64,000 bases of DNA from Roseateles amylovorans (GTDB lineage Bacteria > Pseudomonadota > Gammaproteobacteria > Burkholderiales > Burkholderiaceae_C): the NCBI RefSeq assembly GCF_025398155.2, contig NZ_CP104562.2, positions 5,890,001-5,954,000 on the forward strand, read 5' to 3'. Below the pieces are notes generated by a model that saw only the letters and a list, made by a program, of their open reading frames with translations, was not told the origin of the DNA and ran no database searches. Both the position numbers and the translations under genes were made by a program. Below, in pieces: positions 6,715 to 16,618 of the stretch (its first letter is position 1; every line of letters starts with the position of its first letter).

Positions 6715-7611
6715 TCAGTAGGCCAACTGGATCGACCCATAGACGCCCTGTTGCCGACGCGGCTGAAGGCCCGGCACGATGCGCCCCAGATCCACATAGG
6801 CCGCCGTCAGCGACACATGCTTGTTGGGCGCCCAGACGATGAACACATCCTTCCAGTCGTCCTCGCGAAGCGCGTCGCCCAACACCGACGGGTTGAGCTT
6901 GTCCGGCTTCATCCGGTATTCAGCCCCAATGGCCCAGTGCCGATTCAGCAGATAGGCCACGGAGACTTCGGGCAGCAGCGAGTACCGATCGCTGGCACTG
7001 CCGCCGAACCCCAGCAAGCCGTTCTGGTTGGCACGACTCGCCCGCAAGGTCAGATTGACCAGGGTGCTCTGACCGAGAAACAGCTTGGTCGCGCTGAGAT
7101 AGACATCCACGCCATGGCGCTTGGCGCCAAGCACGCTGAGCGTCGGATTCAGGCCGCCGCCATCCATGCGCTTGATTTCGACGCCCAGCGCCACCTGCGG
7201 AAGCCAGGTGTCCGCATCCAGCACCGCATCACCACCCAGCCGCACCTTGGCGCTGATGAGAGTTTGCTTCAGGCGCAGCCCGGGCAGCCCCAGCGCGGCA
7301 CCGGTCGAGCCCGCAGAGAAATCCTGCTTGGCGATCGACAACTCGGCGCGCTCGCCCCAGGCGATCAGCGCGCCATAACCGGTCAGGCCGTAGTCCCGCG
7401 TGGGCAGTCGGGTCGCGAAGGCGGTGGCGCCGATCTCGCCAGCCGTGGCGTAGCTGCCGGTCAGTGCCCAGGGCGTGAGCCCGCCGCCTGCTGCGCCGTC
7501 GATGCTGCTCACGCCGCCGGTGAGCAGCAGCTTGCCCTGCCCTTGCGCCAGACAGGCCACGGGCGCGGCCAGCAGCAGCGGCAGGAGCCGTCGAACCCTT
7601 TGCCGCGCCAT
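6715..7611 (-). CDS. DUF3034-like outer-membrane/exported protein
   Basis: 298 aa from the ATG at 7611, which gives a clean signal peptide (MARQRVRRLLPLLLAAPVAC, cleaved near CLAQG). The start at 7686 (GGTGAG upstream) would add 25 residues before the signal and cannot be excluded. The mature part is rich in Gly and alternating hydrophobic strands (LTGSYATAGEIGATAF, GVDVYLSATKLFLGQ) and ends QGVYGSIQLAY, with a terminal aromatic typical of outer-membrane beta-barrels. I recall this as the DUF3034 family of Proteobacteria, without known function. It stands between gloA and the truncated haemoglobin on the same strand. The role is unknown; an envelope function fits the exported haemoglobin. Confidence 0.7.
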   Translation of the reverse strand: MARQRVRRLLPLLLAAPVACLAQGQGKLLLTGGVSSIDGAAGGGLTPWALTGSYATAGEIGATAFATRLPTRDYGLTGYGALIAWGERAELSIAKQDFSAGSTGAALGLPGLRLKQTLISAKVRLGGDAVLDADTWLPQVALGVEIKRMDGGGLNPTLSVLGAKRHGVDVYLSATKLFLGQSTLVNLTLRASRANQNGLLGFGGSASDRYSLLPEVSVAYLLNRHWAIGAEYRMKPDKLNPSVLGDALREDDWKDVFIVWAPNKHVSLTAAYVDLGRIVPGLQPRRQQGVYGSIQLAY

Positions 7612-7690
7612 CACCGATGCCGGCCAAAACGACCGTGGCCTCCAGGGCGACCGGGTCGACAGCAGCATCGACGTCAGCAGCGGCATGAGC

Positions 7691-8110
7691 TCACCAGCTT
7701 CCGGTGTTGGGCATCGAAATCCACGGCTCGGCCGGCGGCAGCGCCGGGCCGTCCTGCAGCAGTTCGATGGAGATGTTGTCGGGCGAGCGGACGAATGCCA
7801 TGCGGCCATCGCGCGGCGGGCGGTTGATCAGCACGCCGTGATCCATCAGGCGCTGGCAGGCCGCATAGATATCAGGCACTGCATAGGCAACATGGCCGAA
7901 GTTGCGGCCGCCGGTGTAGACCTCCGGGTCCCAGTTGTAGGTGAGTTCGACCTGGGCGTCCTCATCGCCCGGGGCGGCCAGGTAGACCAGGGTGAAGCGG
8001 CCGGCTTCATGCTCGGTGCGGCGCACCTCCTGCAGACCCAGCGCATCGCGGTAGAACTTGATGGAGGTGTCGAGGTCGGTCACGCGGACCATCGTGTGCA
8101 GATACTTCAT
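7691..8110 (-). CDS. gloA: Lactoylglutathione lyase (glyoxalase I)
   Basis: 139 aa from the ATG at 8110 (MKYLHTMVRVTDLD), which matches the family N-terminus; an upstream in-frame start at 8236 adds non-conserved sequence. It is a VOC-fold enzyme with the usual metal ligands: His in LHTMVRV, Glu in QVELTYNW, His in GHVAYAV and Glu in SIELLQ. Glyoxalase I isomerises the methylglyoxal-glutathione hemithioacetal to S-lactoylglutathione in the cytoplasm. The length is normal. The DUF3034-like gene and truncated haemoglobin follow on the same strand, so a stress-related operon is possible. Confidence 0.93.
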   Translation of the reverse strand: MKYLHTMVRVTDLDTSIKFYRDALGLQEVRRTEHEAGRFTLVYLAAPGDEDAQVELTYNWDPEVYTGGRNFGHVAYAVPDIYAACQRLMDHGVLINRPPRDGRMAFVRSPDNISIELLQDGPALPPAEPWISMPNTGSW

Positions 8111-8301
8111 GGGGCTGTCGGAGTCAGTGGGGACGTCGGGAGACGTCCGTGGGCCAAAGGGAAGAGATGCCCGCATTGTGGCAATACAACCCGTCTCGCG
8201 CATGTACCCGGTCTTGTGGTCCAGACGTGCCGGCATGCCAACCGTCCGTCATCGCCTCACGGTCGAACGTCATCGCGGGCCGCAGACCATCACGGCAGAC
8301 A

Positions 8302-8341
8302 AAGAAAAACCGCCTGCCGGCGGGAGCCGGGCAGGCGGTTG
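8302..8341 (-). terminator. Intrinsic terminator downstream of the porin gene
   Basis: On the minus strand AACCGCCTGC (from 8340) pairs with GCAGGCGGTT (ending 8308), followed by a T-rich run TTTTCTTT. It lies 60 bp after the porin stop codon. Confidence 0.85.
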
Positions 8342-8401
8342 GCCATCACGGGACGGGATCGCGTGGCCGCATGAAGCGACCACGACCCGATCGCGATCGA
8401 T

Positions 8402-9376
8402 TTAGAAGTTGTGGCGGACGCCGACGGCGAACGAGTTGAAATCGTCAGCCTTCCGGGCAGTCGTCGCGTCGATCACGGTGTAGTAGCTGTAGACCTTGGT
8501 GCGCTTGCTCAGGTTGTAGTTGTAGCCCAGCGTGTACTGCTTGCCACCGTTACGACCATTGTTGAAGGAGTAGCCACCAGCCTTGGTGCCACCGACGTTC
8601 AGGTGGTATTCGGACTGGCCCATGGTGTACATCACCACCGCACGACCGATGGTGCGGGTGTCCTTGGCGCCCAGCGATTGCGCCACGCCGCTGTCTTCGC
8701 GCTGCACATAGCCGCCGAAGGTGAAGGCGCCCAGCTCGTACAGGCCGCGCACGGCGTACTGGTTGGCAGAGCCTTGCTTGGAGTAGCCAGCGCCCAGGTG
8801 CAGCGGGCCTTGGTCGTAGTTCAGGGCGACGTCGTAGGCGCGCTGGTCGACGCCTTCACCGGCGTGCAGCGACACCTCGGCGTTGAAGCCGTTCAGGTTG
8901 GGCGTGAAGTACGCCACCTTGTTGCTTTGCGGATTGCCGTTCGGGGTGAAGAAGCCCACGCCCGAGTACAGCGCGTCGGACGACGAGCCGGTGTCGTGGT
9001 TGTGCATCGACACATAGTCGGCAGTGGCGTAGTACGAGCCATTCGTCCAACGGCCCATGCGCACGGCGCCGAAGTCGCCCGACAGCTGAATGCTGGCTTC
9101 ACGGTTCCAGAACTGGGAGCCGCCGGTGGCCGCGCCGTTGTCCGAATTCAGACCGTGTTCCAGGGCGAAGCTCGCCTTCAGGCCGCCGCCCAGATCTTCC
9201 GTACCCTTGAAGCCCAGACGCGACGAGTTGTTGTTGACCGCGACCGTGCGATCACCGTTACCGACCTTCTGGCTTTCCACGGTGGTGTTGATGCGGCCCC
9301 AAAGCGTGACAGAGCTTTGAGCAAACACCGGAGCGGACAGTGCCGCGATGGCAGCAGCAGTTGCAATCTTCTTCAT
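8402..9376 (-). CDS. Gram-negative general porin (Omp32/PorB type)
   Basis: 324 aa from the ATG at 9376; GAAGG stands 6 bp ahead of it, while the ATG at 9388 has no ribosome-binding site. Signal peptide MKKIATAAAIAALSAPVFAQ, then SSVTLWGRINTTVES, the first strand typical of burkholderial porins. Conserved features are NNNSSRLGFKGTEDLGGGLKASF, the eyelet-loop region and the C-terminal strand SFAVGVRHNF ending in Phe, the BAM recognition signal. It should form a 16-stranded trimeric channel in the outer membrane for small, often anionic solutes. Single-gene unit with its own terminator; a TATACT box lies upstream on the minus strand near 9440, a possible -10. Confidence 0.95.
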   Translation of the reverse strand: MKKIATAAAIAALSAPVFAQSSVTLWGRINTTVESQKVGNGDRTVAVNNNSSRLGFKGTEDLGGGLKASFALEHGLNSDNGAATGGSQFWNREASIQLSGDFGAVRMGRWTNGSYYATADYVSMHNHDTGSSSDALYSGVGFFTPNGNPQSNKVAYFTPNLNGFNAEVSLHAGEGVDQRAYDVALNYDQGPLHLGAGYSKQGSANQYAVRGLYELGAFTFGGYVQREDSGVAQSLGAKDTRTIGRAVVMYTMGQSEYHLNVGGTKAGGYSFNNGRNGGKQYTLGYNYNLSKRTKVYSYYTVIDATTARKADDFNSFAVGVRHNF

Positions 9377-9499
9377 ATCGACCTTCATGGTTGGAGGTTT
9401 TCGCCAGTTGTCTGGGCGGGCTTACTGCAGTGTGTGCGGAGTATAGAAGTGCGATGCCCGCACCTCATCAGCCCGACGCGAAATTGCAACAGTTCCCCA

Positions 9500-10564
9500 T
9501 TAGGTGCGAATTGAGGTCAAAAGCCGGGCGATCAGGGATTGACTCGCCAGAAGGCCCATCAACACGGCAATCTGCTCGATCGGTCCCAAACGGTGCGCGT
9601 GCCAGAGAAACACGGCCACGCCGCCGAGTACCGCCAGGAACAGCGATGACGCGAGCCATGCGTTCGTCCGAGAGACCTTTGGGTCGAAGAGCGCGCGCTG
9701 GTGTGGGTCGTATCCGGGCGCTATGCGAGCACCGTGCCCAGGCTGCCAATGGGCCGGCTCCCACCACAGCCGCAGCTTGTCGCGCCATCGCGGGACGGCG
9801 CGCATCTTGCGCAGCAATTGCCCGTAGACCTGCACATTGGCGCGCCACGGACTCCAGTGGGCAAGGGCGTCGCGTGTCCCATAAACGCAGCGCTCATTCG
9901 ACAATTCCTCCTGGAAGCTCCCAAAGAGCCGATCCCAGATCACCAGGATGCCGCCGAAATTGCGGTCCAGATAGGGATCGTTCACCGCGTGATGGACCCG
10001 GTGATTGGAGGGTGAGCAGAACCAGCGGTCGAACCAGCCGAGGCGGTCGATCTGCTGGGTGTGGACCCAGAACTGGTAGAGCAGGTCGACCAGCGCCACC
10101 ACCGCGAACACCAGCGGCGGAAACCCCAGCAGCGCCATCGGGATGTAGAACAGCCAGCCCACCAGCCAGCCGCTGCCGGTCTGGCGCAGGGCGGTGGAGA
10201 GGTTGTAGTCCTCGCTCTGGTGATGCATCGCATGCGCGGCCCACAGCAGCGCGGTGGTGTGGCCCAAGCGGTGATGCCAGTAATAGAGGAAGTCGTAGAG
10301 CAGCAGGCCGGTCAGCCACACCCACCAGGCGCCCGGATCCAGGCGCCACTGCGCGGCGTGATCGAACACCCAGGTGTAGATGCCGAGGGTGAACAGCTTG
10401 GTCAGCACGCCCACCACCTGGCTCAGCATGCCCAGGCTGATGCTGCTGAGCGCATCGTTGAGTCGATAGGTCTGCCGGCCGCGCCATCGACCGACCAGGT
10501 ACTCGAGCCCGATCAAGAGGAAGAAGACCGGCGTGGCGAGCACGATGATCTGCGCCTCGGTCAT
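9500..10564 (-). CDS. Fatty acid hydroxylase / sterol desaturase superfamily membrane protein
   Basis: 354 aa from the ATG at 10564 (MTEAQIIVLATPVFFLLIGL). The di-iron histidine clusters of the superfamily are intact: HHRLGH after YDFLYYW, HAMHHQSEDYN and HRVHHAVND. Hydrophobic segments lie at about 5-25, 45-75, 80-100 and 130-170, with another pair at the C-terminus (about 300-350). Such enzymes use O2 and a di-iron centre to hydroxylate or desaturate lipid chains; the substrate cannot be told. The start lies 4 bp after the stop of the phosphatase gene, so DUF1840, phosphatase and hydroxylase form one tightly packed operon. Confidence 0.88.
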   Translation of the reverse strand: MTEAQIIVLATPVFFLLIGLEYLVGRWRGRQTYRLNDALSSISLGMLSQVVGVLTKLFTLGIYTWVFDHAAQWRLDPGAWWVWLTGLLLYDFLYYWHHRLGHTTALLWAAHAMHHQSEDYNLSTALRQTGSGWLVGWLFYIPMALLGFPPLVFAVVALVDLLYQFWVHTQQIDRLGWFDRWFCSPSNHRVHHAVNDPYLDRNFGGILVIWDRLFGSFQEELSNERCVYGTRDALAHWSPWRANVQVYGQLLRKMRAVPRWRDKLRLWWEPAHWQPGHGARIAPGYDPHQRALFDPKVSRTNAWLASSLFLAVLGGVAVFLWHAHRLGPIEQIAVLMGLLASQSLIARLLTSIRT

Positions 10565-10568
10565 GAGA

Positions 10569-11291
10569 TCAGGCCTTGGCGGTGTCCTGAGGGCGCGCGG
10601 GATGGCTGCTGACGGCGTCTTCCCGCCCGACCATCGCCCCCGGCATGAAGCCGGGGACACCTGGATCGTCCAGGGTCAGGCCTTGCAGGTGATGGTCGTC
10701 GTTCCATCCGACCAGGCTGAAGCCCTGCGGCGAGTACAGCAGGCGATTGATGCTGGCATTGCCCAATACCCAACTGCGCGGCGCCTGCAGTTCGATGCGG
10801 GTGGCCGCGCGGTACAGACAGTCCATGACGCCGCCATGGGCCACGATGGCGATGGTTTGGCCGGGATGCGCATCGGCCAAGGAAGTCACCGCCGCCACGC
10901 ATCGGGCATAGAAGGTCGTGAGGCTTTCGCCACCCGGCGGCTCGAAGACCGGATCGCGCTGGCGCCAGCGCAGAGCGGCCTCCGGGGCTTCGGTTTCGAT
11001 GTCCACCCAGCGCTTGCCCTCGTAGTCGCCAAAGCTGCGCTCCCGCAGCCGGGCGTCTGTCGTGACCAAAAGGCCATGCGGCGCGGCCAGGTGGCGGGCC
11101 GTGACCGAGGCCCGGTCCAGGTCGCTCGCATACACCGCATGCAGGGTCTGATCGGCCAAGGCCTCACCCAGGCGCTGTGCCTGTCGCTCGCCCAGCGCGT
11201 TCAGCGGCAGGTTCAGATGCCCCTGCAGCCGCCCTTCGCGGTTCCAGGCGGTCTCGCCGTGCCGCACCGCAATGATCAGTGTGGGCTCCAC
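10569..11291 (-). CDS. Histidine phosphatase family protein (phosphoglycerate mutase-like)
   Basis: 240 aa with GTG start immediately after the DUF1840 stop codon. It has the RHGE signature near the N-terminus (AVRHGETAWN, catalytic His), a second arginine in YASDLDRASVTA, Glu in LRERSFGDYEG and the second catalytic His in IVAHGGVMD. Length and motifs fit GpmB/CobC-type phosphatases, which hydrolyse small phosphate esters through a phospho-His intermediate. Whether it acts on phosphoglycerate, alpha-ribazole phosphate or another ester cannot be decided; no cobalamin genes are nearby. The C-terminal 25 residues are unconserved. Confidence 0.9.
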   Translation of the reverse strand: MEPTLIIAVRHGETAWNREGRLQGHLNLPLNALGERQAQRLGEALADQTLHAVYASDLDRASVTARHLAAPHGLLVTTDARLRERSFGDYEGKRWVDIETEAPEAALRWRQRDPVFEPPGGESLTTFYARCVAAVTSLADAHPGQTIAIVAHGGVMDCLYRAATRIELQAPRSWVLGNASINRLLYSPQGFSLVGWNDDHHLQGLTLDDPGVPGFMPGAMVGREDAVSSHPARPQDTAKA

Positions 11292-11630
11292 TCAGACGCC
11301 CCAGACGACGTCGGTGTGGGCCGCCTGGGCCGCGCGCATCAGCTCCAGCAAGGGCCACAGTCGCTGGCGCAGGGTGACGTCCGGTCGCTTGGGCGCCTTG
11401 GGTTCGTCGTCGGGGGCGTCGTCGTCCGCGCGGGCTGCACCGGTGCGGTCGAGCGACTGCTGCTCTTCGGCAATGGCGGCCTCACCCTGCGCAATCAGCC
11501 CGGCCAGTTCGGACTGCTGAAAAATGCCCGTGGGCGAGGGAGAGCGTCCGAGCGCGGACAGGGCTTGGTCGCCGTGGGCGGCCAGCATGATCACATCGGC
11601 ACCCGCCTTCGATTTGAACTTGTACAGCAC
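11292..11630 (-). CDS. DUF1840 family protein
   Basis: 112 aa, small and soluble. It begins MLYKFKSKAGADVIMLAAHGDQ and has a central acidic low-complexity linker (RADDDAPDDEPKAPKRP), then a helix RQRLWPLLELMRAAQAAHTDVVWGV. This pattern is that of DUF1840, a betaproteobacterial family of unknown function. It is the first gene of the three-gene minus-strand cluster with the phosphatase and hydroxylase; its stop codon abuts the GTG of the next gene. Confidence 0.8.
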   Translation of the reverse strand: MLYKFKSKAGADVIMLAAHGDQALSALGRSPSPTGIFQQSELAGLIAQGEAAIAEEQQSLDRTGAARADDDAPDDEPKAPKRPDVTLRQRLWPLLELMRAAQAAHTDVVWGV

Positions 11631-11808
11631 GCTTGTCTCCTGGCTGACAGATGACGCAGCCTTTCACGGCATTGTGCCGTCATGGCGAGCCAGCAGGCGA
11701 GGGACACGGCAGGGGACAGATCAGGCTTGGCCGTAAAGGCCACAGCGCCCGATGCGCGGGTTGAAACGAGCGACACGCATCACAACCGCGGGGGCGCGGC
11801 CCTGGCAC

Positions 11809-13938
11809 TCACGCGCCGCGCAGCAGGCGGACGTTCGACCGCACCGGCGCCGCCGCGCCGTCGGCCGTGGCCGCGGGCGGACCGAAGCGGTGCTCGAAGG
11901 CGCGCGCGTCCAGCGCCGGGGCACAGAGGAAGCCCTGGTATTCATGGCAGCCGCAGCGCGACAGGAACGCCCGCTGCGCCTCGGTTTCCACGCCTTCGGC
12001 AATCACCTTCAGGTTCAGCGCACGGCCCATCTGGACAATGGCGTTGACGATGCCCGCATCGCTGGCGTCATCCGGCAGGCCGCGCACGAAACTGCGGTCC
12101 ACCTTGAGTCGCTGAATCGGGAACCGCTTCAGATAACCGAGGTTGGAATAGCCGGTGCCGAAGTCGTCGATCGCGATCAACACGCCGAGTTCCGCCAGCT
12201 CCTGCATGCGATGCAACGCATCATCCGCGTCGCGCAGCAGGACGGACTCGGTGAGCTCCAGCTCCAGCAACTCGGCCGGGAGACCCACTTCGCGCAGCGC
12301 CTGGGCCACGCCCTCCACGAACTGCGCCTGCTGGAACTGCAGGGCCGACACGTTCACCGCCACGGGGACCCGAAGCCCGAGCTGGAGCCACTGCGCCGCC
12401 TGCGCCACCGCCTGCTGCAGCACCCACTGCCCGATCGCGATGATGAAGCCGCTCTCCTCCGCAACCGGGATGAACTCGGCCGGCGAGACCTCGCCCCGCA
12501 ACGGATCGCGCCAGCGGATCAGGGCTTCCGCGCCGATGAGCTGACCGCTGTCGATGTCGATCTGCGGCTGGAAATGCAGCCGGAACTCATGCTCCTGCAG
12601 CGCCTGCCGCATCGCATGGTCCAGCCGCATGCGCGACAGCAGGTCCACATCCTTGCGGGGCTGATGGAACCGGAAGGTGCCGCGACCGCTCTCCTTGACC
12701 CAGTGCATCGCGCGTTCGGCGCTGGCCAGCAAGGCTTCCGAAGAGGCGCCGTCGCCCGGGAACACGGCCATGCCAGTGCTACAGGTGACGGTGAAACTCA
12801 AGGTGTCGAAACAAAAGGGCTGCGACATCGCCTCCTGCACCCGGCGCGCCGCATGCTCGGCGCCGCGCGCGTCGGCCTGATGGATCAGCAAGGCGAACTG
12901 GTCGCCGTCCAGGCGGGCGACGGTGTCCACCTCACGCAGCGAATCCTTCAACCGCAACGCGACCTCCTTCAGGACACGGTCGCCATAGGAATGCCCCAGC
13001 GTGTCGTTGATCTGCTTGAAGCGATCCAAGTCGACATTCAACAGCGCGAACGGCGAGGCCTCGCGACGCGCCAAGGCCTGCGCATACTCCACCCGCTCCA
13101 TCAGCGCGCGCCGGTTGGGCAGTCCGGTGAGCATGTCGTTGTGAGACAGCTCCTCGATGCGCTGGTTCGCGGCCAGGGCTTCGCTGAGATCGCGGAATGA
13201 ATACACCCGACCGATCGGCCGCCCGCGGCTCCACTGCGGCAAGGACACCCGCTCCAGCACGCGGCCATCCAGCAATTTCAGACGGTCGCTGGTGTGCAGC
13301 AGCGTGGCTTCCTGAATGGCGGACAGCCGGGCCGCGTAGGCAGCGCCGTCGACCACGCTGCGGCGCATCCAGGCCTGCACCGCCTGGTCGTTGCGCTCGG
13401 TCAGCAGGTGTTCGGGGATGGCCCAGAGCGTGGCCAGGCGCTGATTGAAGTTGCAGATGCGACCGGCCAGGTCCGTGACCAGAATGCCGTCCGCCGTCGA
13501 TTCCAAAGTGGCCCGCAGTTCCGCGAGCAGGGTGTCGCGCTCCTCGTCCTGCTGGCGTTGCCGGGTGAGATCACGCATCGTGACCATCCACAGCCCGTCG
13601 CCTTGCGGCAGCGCCACATGGCTGACGCGGCGAGAGGCCCACAGCAGGTGGCCGTCGGCGTGCCGCATCATGGTGTCGGTATGAAGGCCTTCGCGGCGCC
13701 CGACGGCGGCATCCGACCAGAAGAGCGTGTCCTCGGGCGTGGTGGCCAGTGATTCGATGGCGCGGCCGATCAGCGCCCGCGCCGGGAAACCCAGCAACTG
13801 CTGCGAGGCGGCATTCGCGGCCAGCACCTGGTGCGTCTGGGCGTCGACCAGCCAGACCGCTTCCTGCAGTCCGTCGATCATCGCCAGAAATGACGGCGGC
13901 AGCGCCGTCACGACGCTGGCAGGACGATCCACGATCAC
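11809..13938 (-). CDS. PAS-PAS-GGDEF-EAL protein with degenerate GGDEF (probable c-di-GMP phosphodiesterase)
   Basis: 709 aa, cytoplasmic, no membrane segment. Order: PAS at about 20-130, PAS at about 140-260, GGDEF domain at about 275-430, EAL domain at about 445-690. The GGDEF signature reads LDGDQF, so cyclase activity is unlikely; the domain may instead bind GTP or regulate. The EAL domain keeps its key parts: EALIRW, NVSALQF, ELTES, DDFGTGYSNL, KVDRSFV and IAEGVET, so c-di-GMP hydrolysis to pGpG is likely. The start overlaps the stop of the HD-GYP gene by 4 bp. The C-terminus after about 690 is low-complexity. Confidence 0.92.
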   Translation of the reverse strand: MIVDRPASVVTALPPSFLAMIDGLQEAVWLVDAQTHQVLAANAASQQLLGFPARALIGRAIESLATTPEDTLFWSDAAVGRREGLHTDTMMRHADGHLLWASRRVSHVALPQGDGLWMVTMRDLTRQRQQDEERDTLLAELRATLESTADGILVTDLAGRICNFNQRLATLWAIPEHLLTERNDQAVQAWMRRSVVDGAAYAARLSAIQEATLLHTSDRLKLLDGRVLERVSLPQWSRGRPIGRVYSFRDLSEALAANQRIEELSHNDMLTGLPNRRALMERVEYAQALARREASPFALLNVDLDRFKQINDTLGHSYGDRVLKEVALRLKDSLREVDTVARLDGDQFALLIHQADARGAEHAARRVQEAMSQPFCFDTLSFTVTCSTGMAVFPGDGASSEALLASAERAMHWVKESGRGTFRFHQPRKDVDLLSRMRLDHAMRQALQEHEFRLHFQPQIDIDSGQLIGAEALIRWRDPLRGEVSPAEFIPVAEESGFIIAIGQWVLQQAVAQAAQWLQLGLRVPVAVNVSALQFQQAQFVEGVAQALREVGLPAELLELELTESVLLRDADDALHRMQELAELGVLIAIDDFGTGYSNLGYLKRFPIQRLKVDRSFVRGLPDDASDAGIVNAIVQMGRALNLKVIAEGVETEAQRAFLSRCGCHEYQGFLCAPALDARAFEHRFGPPAATADGAAAPVRSNVRLLRGA

Positions 13939-15230
13939 GCCGCCAGCTCCCCGGGCGCAGCGGGCAGACCAACAGCTTCGAAGAAATAGGCAATGCGCGA
14001 GCGCGGCGACAGGTAGTCCTGTGCGGCGCGCGGCAGTTGCTGAGGCTTGACGCTGCGGCGGATGCCGAGATCCGGCAGCGCTTCCAGGTTCAGGATCAGC
14101 GCCTCTTCGCGCGGCACCTTCGGGTCATAGACCATCACCTTGGGCTTGAGCGGGCGCGAGGAATTGACCGCCACCACCATCGCATACCGGTCGTCGGTCA
14201 GTTGGACGGCCGAGCCCGGTGGGTAGACGCCCATCATGCGGATGAAGGCATTGAGCATGGTCGCATCGAAGCGGCTGCGCCCCTGGGCGAACATGAGCGA
14301 CAGCGCCTCGTGCGGTGTCATTGCCTTGGAGGCGACCAGCGGATTGCACAGGCCGTCGAACCGGTTGACCAGCGCCACGATGCGGGCGCCGATGCTCATG
14401 CGGTCCGCATTGAGGTGCTGCGGGAACCCGGTGCCGTCCGCATGCTCGTGATGCTGGGCAATGATCAGCAGCGGACCGGGCGTGACGCCCATTTTCTGAG
14501 CCAGCACCACGCCCTTGGCCACATGCTGCTGATAGGCCTGGACCTCGGCGCTGGTGAAACCGTCATCCCGATGGCGGAAGCGCGGGGTGACTTCCATCTT
14601 GCCGATGTCATGCAGCAGGGCGCCCTGGCCCAGGTCCAGCATCTCATCGCGCACCATGCCGAAGGCACGGCCGAGCAACATGGAAATCACCGCCACGTTC
14701 AACGCATGCGCGGTGCCTCGGTCGCCGGCGCCTTCGTTGAGCAGACGGATGTTGATGTCGCCCTCGACCAGCATCTTGTCGAGCAGCGCCCGCGACAGCG
14801 CGGCGGAGCGATCGCGCGCATCCAGCGGCTCGCGGGGGACCAGCTCCATCAGGTCGCGCAGGGCGACGGCGGCTTCCGCATACTGCTGTTCGCAGAGCTG
14901 CAAGGCATCGCGCTGCTCGGCCAGCAGGCGGCGATGACGGGCCAGCTCCTGGTCTTCCACCTCGACCGTCGCCGCCGGGACGATGACCTCGGCGGCGGGT
15001 GCAGACGCCGCCGGCATCGGCGTGGCCTCGATCGGCAGATCGCTCTTGCCCGGACTCCAGCGCACCTGCTTGAGACCCAGCCGGCGAAGAATCAACAGCT
15101 GCTCATCCGAGCTCAGCTTGAAGCTGCTCAGCGGAAACGGATGCGACATCCAGCCGAGATCGAGGTGGATGAACATCCCCACCTTGAGCTGGCTTACATC
15201 GATCAACGGATCGGCCGATCTGTCCTTCAT
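13935..15230 (-). CDS. HD-GYP domain c-di-GMP phosphodiesterase with DUF3391-type N-terminus
   Basis: 431 aa. The N-terminal part (VSQLKVGMFIHLDLGWMSHP) is the DUF3391 region common in such proteins. An Ala/Val/Glu-rich, coiled-coil-prone middle (about 65-130) leads to the HD-GYP core with HDIGK near residue 215 and HHEHADGTGFP, in which the GYP triplet appears as GFP. The metal ligands are conserved, so hydrolysis of c-di-GMP is plausible. It is translationally coupled (ATGA overlap) to the PAS-GGDEF-EAL gene, so the operon pairs two different degradation folds. Targets such as motility or biofilm are not visible here. Confidence 0.9.
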   Translation of the reverse strand: MKDRSADPLIDVSQLKVGMFIHLDLGWMSHPFPLSSFKLSSDEQLLILRRLGLKQVRWSPGKSDLPIEATPMPAASAPAAEVIVPAATVEVEDQELARHRRLLAEQRDALQLCEQQYAEAAVALRDLMELVPREPLDARDRSAALSRALLDKMLVEGDINIRLLNEGAGDRGTAHALNVAVISMLLGRAFGMVRDEMLDLGQGALLHDIGKMEVTPRFRHRDDGFTSAEVQAYQQHVAKGVVLAQKMGVTPGPLLIIAQHHEHADGTGFPQHLNADRMSIGARIVALVNRFDGLCNPLVASKAMTPHEALSLMFAQGRSRFDATMLNAFIRMMGVYPPGSAVQLTDDRYAMVVAVNSSRPLKPKVMVYDPKVPREEALILNLEALPDLGIRRSVKPQQLPRAAQDYLSPRSRIAYFFEAVGLPAAPGELAA

Positions 15231-15418
15231 TTTTCTTCCACGGGTCCGGGTGCCCTCGTCAGTGCTTCGGCGGGCAAGGGGCGCAACTTAAGCGAAATTC
15301 CGGCCATTCAGGCGATGTCGCCGACGTTCAACCCGCAAGCGTGCAACTTGTCACGCCTTTTTCCGCCCCCCTATGATCCCCCGAGATCAGCATTCTCATG
15401 AAGATTCCGGAGACTGTC

Positions 15419-16618
<1,200 letters not shown>

